From Alphaproteobacteria bacterium (GTDB lineage Bacteria > Pseudomonadota > Alphaproteobacteria > JAPULJ01): DNA of 32,760 bases. The position numbers were made by a program, and so were the translations under genes. The stretch lies in the NCBI GenBank assembly GCA_027295145.1, contig JAPULJ010000194.1:1-32760 (forward strand), read 5' to 3'. This document shows, in pieces, positions 16,801 through 23,026 of the stretch. The first letter of the stretch is position 1, and every line of letters starts with the position of its first letter. The notes under the pieces were generated by a model. It had not been told where the DNA came from. It saw only the letters and a program-made list of their open reading frames with translations, and ran no database searches.

Positions 16801-18372
16801 CTAAATCTGCCGATCGCGCCCTTTCCAGTAGGGTTCGCGCAGGATATTTTTGCGCACCTTGCCGATCGAGGTCTTGGGCAGAGCGTCGACGAAAGCGACG
16901 AGGCGCGGGCGCTTGTGGCGGGCGATCTTCGAAGCGACGAAGTCCTCGATCTCCGAGGCTTCGGCTTCGGCGCCGGGCTTGAGCACGATATGGGCCGCCG
17001 GGATTTCGCCCCAATGATCGTCGGGGATGCCGAAGACGGCGGCTTCGGCAATCGCCTCGTGGGCAAAGAGCACGTTCTCGATCTCGGCTGGATAGATGTT
17101 CTCGCCGCCGGAGATGATCATGTCCTTGGCGCGGTCGACGAGATAGAGAAATCCTTCCTCGTCACGGTAGCCGAGATCGCCGGTCTTGAGCCAGCCGTCC
17201 CTAGTGAAGGCTGCCGCCGTCTGCCCGGGATCGCGGTAGTACTCCTTGAAGAGATACCCCGCCTTCACGGTCACCTCCCCGACCTCGCCCTGGAGGACGT
17301 TGGCGCCGTCCCGATCGACGATCTTGAGCTGTAGCTCGGCGAAGGGCACGCCGACGCTGCCGGCCTTGTCGTGCAACCTCTCGGGCGCGCGGTAGCAGGC
17401 GGGCCCGATCTCGGACTGACCGTAATGCTCGAACATGACGATGTCGGGGAAGTGATCGAGTACCCGGTCGAGCAGCGCGTCGGGCATCGGCGAGCCGCCG
17501 TAGTTTATATAGCGCAGGCTTTTCAGTTTCTTTTCGCTGAAGTCCTGATCGGAGAGAAATCCATTGATCTGGGTCGGCACCATGCAGGCGGCGGTGATTT
17601 TCTCGCGCGCCACCATCTCGATAAAGGCACCCGCGTCCCACTGCCTTAAAAAGGCGAAGGTGGCGCCGCCGTGGATGCCGGTAGTAAACCACGAGAACAG
17701 CCCGGCGACGTGGAACAGCGGGCTGGCCAGGAAGATGATATCGTCCTCGAGCAAGCGAAACACCGGCCAGGCCATTTCCGAGGACATCACCCGTGCGGCA
17801 TGGGTGACGAGGACGCCCTTTGGGTGGCCCGTCGTGCCGCCGGTATAGGTAATACAGAAGGCTTCGCCTGGGTCGATCCGGACCGGGCAGGCGGTTCCCT
17901 TGGCGTCGGCGAGGAAGTCGTCAAGGGAGATCACATCGTTCTTCGGCGTGGAGGCCGCTAGCGCGGATTTCTCCTGGCCGACGCAGACCACGGTCTGCAA
18001 ACCCGGCAGGCTGGCCCGCACTTCGCTCAGCACCGACAACAAACCGGGATCGGCGAATACCGCTTCGATGCCAGTGCGGGCGATAACCCTGGCCAGATCA
18101 TCGCCAGTGTAGCGGATCGGAAGGTGAGCCTGCAGGCACCCGGCGCGCGCGGCGCCGAAATAGAAAACCGGGTAGTCGGCCTGGTTGGGGGCAAGGATCG
18201 CTACCGCGTGCCCCTTGCCGAGATCGCGAGCGAGTAGCGCGTTGGCAAATCGGTCCGCCGCGCGATCGAGTTCTCCATAACTCATGCGCACTGCGCCGTC
18301 GATGATCGCCGTCCGCTCGGGCGCACGCGATGCCGTCTCGCGCAATATATCACCGATAACCTTGCCGCTCAT
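16801..18372 (-). CDS. Acyl/aryl-CoA ligase (AMP-forming, ANL family)
   Basis: A 523-residue adenylate-forming enzyme that activates a carboxylic acid with ATP and CoA. All core motifs are visible: ITYTGGTTGHPKGVLVTH (phosphate loop), MFEHYGQSEIGP, LKTGDLGYRDEEGFLYLVDRAKDMIISGGENIYPAEIE, and the C-terminal PKTSIGKVRKNILRE with the catalytic lysine. It resembles medium/long-chain and aromatic-acid ligases; substrate cannot be read from sequence. The start is ATG 18372 with GGGAG upstream. It lies 109 bases behind marR on the same strand, opposite an oxygenase operon ending in a gentisate dioxygenase-like gene, so an aromatic acid is a reasonable guess. Confidence 0.9.
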   Translation of the reverse strand: MSGKVIGDILRETASRAPERTAIIDGAVRMSYGELDRAADRFANALLARDLGKGHAVAILAPNQADYPVFYFGAARAGCLQAHLPIRYTGDDLARVIARTGIEAVFADPGLLSVLSEVRASLPGLQTVVCVGQEKSALAASTPKNDVISLDDFLADAKGTACPVRIDPGEAFCITYTGGTTGHPKGVLVTHAARVMSSEMAWPVFRLLEDDIIFLASPLFHVAGLFSWFTTGIHGGATFAFLRQWDAGAFIEMVAREKITAACMVPTQINGFLSDQDFSEKKLKSLRYINYGGSPMPDALLDRVLDHFPDIVMFEHYGQSEIGPACYRAPERLHDKAGSVGVPFAELQLKIVDRDGANVLQGEVGEVTVKAGYLFKEYYRDPGQTAAAFTRDGWLKTGDLGYRDEEGFLYLVDRAKDMIISGGENIYPAEIENVLFAHEAIAEAAVFGIPDDHWGEIPAAHIVLKPGAEAEASEIEDFVASKIARHKRPRLVAFVDALPKTSIGKVRKNILREPYWKGRDRQI

Positions 18373-18481
18373 TGTCACTCCCTAGTGTTGAGGCGATATC
18401 GTAATTCGGCGCCCGGAATACTGTCCATCGACCAACTCGTGCGCAACGGGCGCATTGATAAAACTGAGCGCAGGACAGCTA

Positions 18482-18952
18482 TTAAGCTACGCCGACCCTG
18501 GCAAGCAACGATATGAGGTTACGGCGCTCGTCGTTTGACAGGCCAGCGGCGATCTGGCGCTCGTGCTCTCGCAAGCGTGGCAGCATGGTTTCGAGATAGG
18601 TTTCGCCCGCCGGCGTCAGCATCAGCGCGTGCGAGCGGCGATCTTTCGGCGAGGGCGTGCGCGCGATCAATCTGCGCTCTTCGAGCCGATCGATCACGGC
18701 AACGAGGGTCGAACGGTCGATGCCGAGGGCGTTGCCGACGCGGGTCTGGTTGACCCCGGGATTGTCCCGTACCAACAGCAGCACCCCGACCTGGCCCGGG
18801 CTGATATCCTGGCTTTCCAGTACCTCGGCGAAATTCTGGTAAGCCGCGACCTGGGCCTTGCGAAGCTGGTAGCCGAGCAAGTCGGCGAGGCCACCCTGGG
18901 CCAGTTTGCTATCGATTTCGCCGGAGTTTAAATCCTGGAACTTGGGTTTCAC
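18482..18952 (-). CDS. MarR-family transcriptional regulator
   Basis: A 156-residue winged-helix regulator. The DNA-binding segment reads VNQTRVGNALGIDRSTLVAVIDRLEERRLIARTPSPKDRRSHALMLTPAG, with the DRR wing motif typical of MarR. The start is GTG 18952. It lies between the ligase gene (same strand, downstream) and the divergent reductase-SDR-oxygenase operon, the usual place for a local regulator that responds to an aromatic acid or its CoA ester. It probably represses both directions from the shared 152-base region. Confidence 0.9.
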   Translation of the reverse strand: MKPKFQDLNSGEIDSKLAQGGLADLLGYQLRKAQVAAYQNFAEVLESQDISPGQVGVLLLVRDNPGVNQTRVGNALGIDRSTLVAVIDRLEERRLIARTPSPKDRRSHALMLTPAGETYLETMLPRLREHERQIAAGLSNDERRNLISLLARVGVA

Positions 18953-19021
18953 GCGGATTGGATCCTGGGATTACTTCGGAGCCGATTGGGAGCGTCCAAT
19001 CTAGGGCATAAATACGTTAGA

Positions 19022-19052
19022 ATCAAATAGTTAGTGTAGCGAATTATTTGAC
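19022..19052. promoter_or_regulatory. Inverted repeat TCAAATA-N15-TATTTGA, candidate MarR operator
   Basis: In the A/T-rich 152-base region between marR and the reductase gene, TCAAATA (19023-19029) and TATTTGA (19045-19051) form a seven-base inverted repeat. TTGACT at its right end could be a -35 box for the plus-strand operon, though no -10 at standard spacing is clear. The assignment rests on position and symmetry only. Confidence 0.4.
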
Positions 19053-19104
19053 TATAGAGTTTTATCGACGCAGTATACACGCCTACCCGAGGAGTCACCC
19101 TAGC

Positions 19105-20133
19105 ATGAGTTTCACCGTCCGTATTGCCAATCACGAGGGCGAACTTGCCGTCGCGATGGGCGAGACGATTCTTGAGGCGGCGCTCAGGGCCGGGCTGCCA
19201 TACCCCCATGGCTGCCGCTCGGGTAATTGCGGCGCCTGCAAGTCCGAGTTGGTCGAGGGCGAAGTCGACCTCGCGCCGTACTCCGAGTATGCCCTAACTA
19301 AAGCTGAACGCGACCAGGGCTTGGTGCTCGCCTGCCGGGCGGTGCCCTGGTCGGACTGCGCGTTGCGCTGGCTCGATCCCAACGAGAGCGTCGCCCATCC
19401 GATCCGCCATCTCGACTGCCGGGTCGCCGGGCTTGAGGACGCGACCCACGATATCCGCATCGTGCGGCTGGCCATCGAAAGTGGCGGGCCCTTCGATTTC
19501 TCCCCCGGCCAATATGCGCAAACCAGCTTCGCGGGGCTGCCGGCACGCGACTATTCGATGGCCAGCCGACCCGGCGAGGAATTGCTTGAATTCCATATCC
19601 GCGCGACCGCCGGCGGCGCGATCAGCCAATACGTCGCCAATCAGTTGGCCGAGGGCGATGCAGTCAAGCTGGTCGGCCCCTATGGCGCAGCACATTTGCG
19701 CGATGCCCACCGCGGGCCGATTGTAGCTCTGGCCGGTGGCTCCGGACTGGCGCCGATCAAGGCGATCGTTGAGGAAGCGTTGGCCAAGGGCATGGAACAG
19801 GACATCACGCTTTACTTCGGCGTCCGCGCCGAACGCGATATATATCTCGAAGAGCATTTCGAGCAACTAGCCGGGGCGCATGCGAACCTTCGATTCATTC
19901 CCGTGCTGTCGGAGCCCGACGAACCGAGCCGGCGCCGTACCGGCTTTCTCGCTAACGCCCTTGCTGGCGACGCCACTGCCCTGGACGGGGCCAAGGCCTA
20001 CCTCGCCGGCCCGCCAATTATGGTAGAAACCTGCACCGAAGCCCTGGCCAAGCTTGGCCTGCGCCGCCAGGATGTGCACGCCGACGCCTTCTATACCGAG
20101 GCTGACAAGGTCCAACTGGAGGGTTGCGCATGA
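19105..20133 (+). CDS. 2Fe-2S / FAD / NAD(P)H oxygenase reductase component
   Basis: A 342-residue electron-transfer protein. An N-terminal plant-type [2Fe-2S] domain has Cys37, Cys42, Cys45 (HGCRSGNCGACKSE) and Cys77 (VLACRAV). An FAD domain follows (RDYSMAS near residue 155), then an NAD(P)-binding domain (LAGGSGLAPIKAI near residue 215, and a C-terminal GPPIMVETC). The layout matches reductases of ring-hydroxylating and diiron monooxygenases (BenC-, MmoC- or CDP-glucoseen-reductase-like); PaaE has the domains in the opposite order. ATG 19105 has GAGGAG upstream. It is first in a four-gene operon and very likely feeds electrons to the diiron protein encoded two genes later. Confidence 0.9.
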   Translation: MSFTVRIANHEGELAVAMGETILEAALRAGLPYPHGCRSGNCGACKSELVEGEVDLAPYSEYALTKAERDQGLVLACRAVPWSDCALRWLDPNESVAHPIRHLDCRVAGLEDATHDIRIVRLAIESGGPFDFSPGQYAQTSFAGLPARDYSMASRPGEELLEFHIRATAGGAISQYVANQLAEGDAVKLVGPYGAAHLRDAHRGPIVALAGGSGLAPIKAIVEEALAKGMEQDITLYFGVRAERDIYLEEHFEQLAGAHANLRFIPVLSEPDEPSRRRTGFLANALAGDATALDGAKAYLAGPPIMVETCTEALAKLGLRRQDVHADAFYTEADKVQLEGCA

Positions 20134-21074
20134 GCTCGTCGAGCTTGGACGGAAGAGTAGCGCTGGTCACCGGCGGCGGCCGCGGTATCGGTGCGGCGAT
20201 TTCGCGCGCGTTGGCCGAAGCAGGCGCATGCGTCGTCATCGCCGACAACGGCACCGGCATCGACGGGATTGGAGCCGATCCCGAACCAGCAAAAAGCCTG
20301 GCCAAGTCGATCGGCAAGAACGCCGACGCCTTCACCGACAGCGTCGCCAGCCCTTCGGCGGCAAGCGCCGCGGTCGATCTCGCGGTGAGCCGCTTCGGCG
20401 GCCTCGACATCCTCGTCAACAACGCCGCGATCCTGCGCGACGCCCTGGTCTTCAAGGGCGATCCCGGCGACTGGGAAGCCGTGATCCGAAACAATCTCTC
20501 GGCCGCCTACTACCTGACCCAATCGGCCACGCAGGTGATGCGCGGGCAATTCAAGGCAGGGCGCGGGCTCGGCGATAAATACGATTGGGGCCGCATCGTC
20601 AACATCATCTCGACCGCCGGGATCTATGGCAATTACGGGCAGGCGAGCTATGGGGCCGCGAAGGGCGGGCTAGTCGCGCTGATGCGAGTGACGGCGCTCG
20701 AAATGGCGCGCTCAGCGGTAACCTGCAACGCCGTCGCGCCCTTCGCCCACACCCGTGTCACCGACATCATCCAACCGGCCAACGACGAGCAAGCAGCCTA
20801 CAAAGAGCGCGCGATGAAAGTCTCGCCCGACCACGTCGCTCGCTTCGTAAATTATCTTTGCCTGCCGGCAGCGCAGGAGGTGAGCGGACAGATTTTCGGC
20901 GTCCGTGGACGGGAAATATTTCTGTTCTCGCAACCGCGGCCCATCGCCTCTCTCGTCGACGAGAGTGAGGACTGGCAACCCGAATCGATCGCCCACGCCA
21001 TGGGCCCAATGGCCGAGCGGTTCACTGAGCTCGCCACCGACCTCGAAGCCTTCAACAGCGAACCGATCGTCTAA
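20130..21074 (+). CDS. Short-chain dehydrogenase/reductase, second copy in window
   Basis: A 314-residue SDR with TGGGRGIGAA for the cofactor, NNAAILRD (a variant of NNAG), and a catalytic SYGAAKGG tyrosine-lysine pair. The tail GQIFGVRGREIFLFSQPRPIASL...WQPESIA parallels that of the SDR at 14967, so the two are paralogs of the MFE-2 hydroxyacyl-CoA dehydrogenase-like group. The ATG overlaps the reductase stop by four bases (ATGA) with GGAGGG upstream, so the two are translationally coupled. In this operon it may oxidise a dihydrodiol- or hydroxy-type CoA intermediate; the substrate is unknown. Confidence 0.88.
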   Translation: MSSSSLDGRVALVTGGGRGIGAAISRALAEAGACVVIADNGTGIDGIGADPEPAKSLAKSIGKNADAFTDSVASPSAASAAVDLAVSRFGGLDILVNNAAILRDALVFKGDPGDWEAVIRNNLSAAYYLTQSATQVMRGQFKAGRGLGDKYDWGRIVNIISTAGIYGNYGQASYGAAKGGLVALMRVTALEMARSAVTCNAVAPFAHTRVTDIIQPANDEQAAYKERAMKVSPDHVARFVNYLCLPAAQEVSGQIFGVRGREIFLFSQPRPIASLVDESEDWQPESIAHAMGPMAERFTELATDLEAFNSEPIV

Positions 21075-21090
21075 TAAGGAGTCCGCAGCC

Positions 21091-21813
21091 ATGACCGACG
21101 CCGCGAACCTGCAGGTCATCACCGTCGAAGAGCTCAGGAGCCAGCCTGAGGAATACCAGGAGGCGTGCAAGAAGATCGTCATCAGCCACGCCATAAACGA
21201 GCTCTACGGCAGCCGCGTCTACGACGAGCCGGCGATCGCCCTGGCGCCGACGCCCTACGCCAAATGGCTGACCTGCCGCGTTGTGATGGAAGAGTACGGC
21301 CACCACTACCGCTTTTTCGAGCTGGGCCGCGAGATGGGTATCCCGGAGAATCTGATGTTGCCGGAGGAAACCAAGAAGAAGCCGCTGTCGATCTTTGCCT
21401 TCGAGCTCAAGACCTGGGAAGAGTTCTGCGTTATCAAAATGCTGGGCGATCTTGGCGAGATCTTGCAGGTCGAGGATCTGGTTCAGTGCTCCTTCCACCC
21501 GCTTCGCAATCTCGCCCGCATGACCATGCCCGAAGAGCGCTTCCACGCCCAGTTCGGCGAAGATTTCTGCCGCGATTTCTGCGAAACCGAGGCCGGCCGC
21601 GCGACCGTGCAGGACAATATCGACCGCATCTTTCCAGCCTTGCCGCATTTCTTCGGCCGCGCCAATTCAAAAAACAACGAGATCTTCCGCAAATGGGGCA
21701 TCAAGCGGCGCACCAACGAGGATATGCGCGCGGACTATCTTGTGCGCGCCAAGACCTTGGTCGAAGATGGGCTGGGGCTTAGACTGCCCGAACCCGAAGC
21801 CATGGCGGCGTGA
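21091..21813 (+). CDS. PaaA/BoxB-like diiron oxygenase (phenylacetate catabolic protein family)
   Basis: A 240-residue helical protein related to the PaaA/PaaC family (PF05138-like). A ferritin-like diiron ligand set can be read: Glu37 (HAINELYG), Glu68 and His71 (EYGH), glutamates at 110/111 or 123, and Glu149 with His152 (ERFH), i.e. two E-x-x-H motifs on helices. In the family such enzymes insert oxygen into CoA-bound aromatics (phenylacetyl-CoA or benzoyl-CoA epoxidation). The multi-subunit partners PaaB, PaaC and PaaD are not encoded here; a dedicated reductase is. AAGGAG precedes ATG 21091. Possibly a single-component hydroxylase of a CoA-activated substrate; this is inference. Confidence 0.82.
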   Translation: MTDAANLQVITVEELRSQPEEYQEACKKIVISHAINELYGSRVYDEPAIALAPTPYAKWLTCRVVMEEYGHHYRFFELGREMGIPENLMLPEETKKKPLSIFAFELKTWEEFCVIKMLGDLGEILQVEDLVQCSFHPLRNLARMTMPEERFHAQFGEDFCRDFCETEAGRATVQDNIDRIFPALPHFFGRANSKNNEIFRKWGIKRRTNEDMRADYLVRAKTLVEDGLGLRLPEPEAMAA

Positions 21814-21839
21814 GGGAAGCACGCAAGGAGGCACAAGCC

Positions 21840-22934
21840 ATGACCAAGCAGGAGGCAGGCAGCGCCCTTGAGTCAGCGCCCGAACGCACACCCGAGCGCA
21901 CGGCGTATTACAAGCGCATGGAGGGCAGCAACCTCGCGCCTCTGTGGGAAGTATTGCACGGCCTCGTCACCAAAGAGCCGGTTAGCCGCGCCCAGCCAAA
22001 TCTTTGGAAATACGACGAGGTCCGGCCCTTCGTCATGGAAGCCGGCGAAATGATCACCGCCGCGGAGGCCGAGCGCCGGGTCATCATCCTCGAAAACCCA
22101 GGCCTGAAGGGCGAATCGAAGATCACCCAGAGCCTCTATGCCGGGCTCCAATTGATTCTGCCCGGCGAAGTCGCCCCGGCCCACCGCCACGCCGCTTCCG
22201 CTTTACGATTTATTATCGAGGGCGACGGTGCTTTCACCGCCGTGGACGGCGAAAAGACGATCATGAAGGAGGGCGATTTCGTCATCACACCGTCCTGGAC
22301 CTGGCACGATCACGGCAACGACAGTAACCAGCCGATGGTGTGGATGGACGGGCTCGATGTGCCCATCGTCAATCTGCTGGAGACCAGTTTCGCCGAGAAT
22401 TACGAAGACGAGATCTTTCCCCTGGACCGCCCCGACGGCGACTCCCTGGCGCGTTACGGCGCGGGCGTTGTGCCGCTGGGCTACGTAAACAAATCCGAGA
22501 CCTCGCCGATCTTCAATTACCCGTACGAGCGCACCCGCGGGGCACTGGAAAAGATGCGCGAGCTCGAGGAGTGGGACACCTGCCACGGGCTCAAGGTTCA
22601 GTACGTCAACCCGGCCAGTGGCGATTTCGCAATGCCGACGATCGCCACCTTCATGCAGCTCCTGCCTAAGGGCTTCAGGGGCACGCCCTACTGTTCGACC
22701 GACGGCACGGTCTATTCCGTGGTTGAGGGTAGGGGGCGGACGGTGGTCGGCGTTCAGAGCTTGGAATGGGGCAAGCGCGACATCTTTGTCATCCCATCCT
22801 GGTCGCACCATTATCACGAGGCCGACGAGGACGCCGTCCTCTTCAGTTTCTCCGACCGACCGGTTCAGCAGAAGCTCGGCCTGTGGCGCGAGCAGCGCGG
22901 CAACGATCCGATCGTGGGGTTTCCGGGGGCTTAA
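21840..22934 (+). CDS. Gentisate 1,2-dioxygenase-like bicupin
   Basis: A 364-residue double-cupin ring-cleavage dioxygenase. The N-terminal cupin has the Fe(II) ligands in PAHRHAASALRFIIEGDGAF (His115, His117) and TPSWTWHDHGN (His155/157), then PMVWMDGLDVPIV, all strongly typical of gentisate dioxygenase. The C-terminal cupin has FVIPSWSHHYHEADEDAVLFSFSDRP. The enzyme opens gentisate (2,5-dihydroxybenzoate) to maleylpyruvate. Salicylate and 1-hydroxy-2-naphthoate dioxygenases are close relatives and cannot be excluded. AAGGAGG precedes ATG 21840. It is the last gene of the reductase-SDR-diiron operon; maleylpyruvate isomerase and fumarylpyruvate hydrolase are not in the window. Confidence 0.9.
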   Translation: MTKQEAGSALESAPERTPERTAYYKRMEGSNLAPLWEVLHGLVTKEPVSRAQPNLWKYDEVRPFVMEAGEMITAAEAERRVIILENPGLKGESKITQSLYAGLQLILPGEVAPAHRHAASALRFIIEGDGAFTAVDGEKTIMKEGDFVITPSWTWHDHGNDSNQPMVWMDGLDVPIVNLLETSFAENYEDEIFPLDRPDGDSLARYGAGVVPLGYVNKSETSPIFNYPYERTRGALEKMRELEEWDTCHGLKVQYVNPASGDFAMPTIATFMQLLPKGFRGTPYCSTDGTVYSVVEGRGRTVVGVQSLEWGKRDIFVIPSWSHHYHEADEDAVLFSFSDRPVQQKLGLWREQRGNDPIVGFPGA

Positions 22935-23026
22935 GTTCGTCTGTCGTCTGCGCGTTGCCGCGACGGCCTCGACTTGCCGCGAGCCTTCCGGCATCCTGCT
23001 TACCTCGGGGATTCGGGTATCCGCCA

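Noticed and set aside
22766-23026. Upstream extension of the polA ORF
   Set aside because: It overlaps the gentisate dioxygenase gene in another frame and is not conserved in DNA polymerase I; ATG 23027 gives the normal N-terminus.
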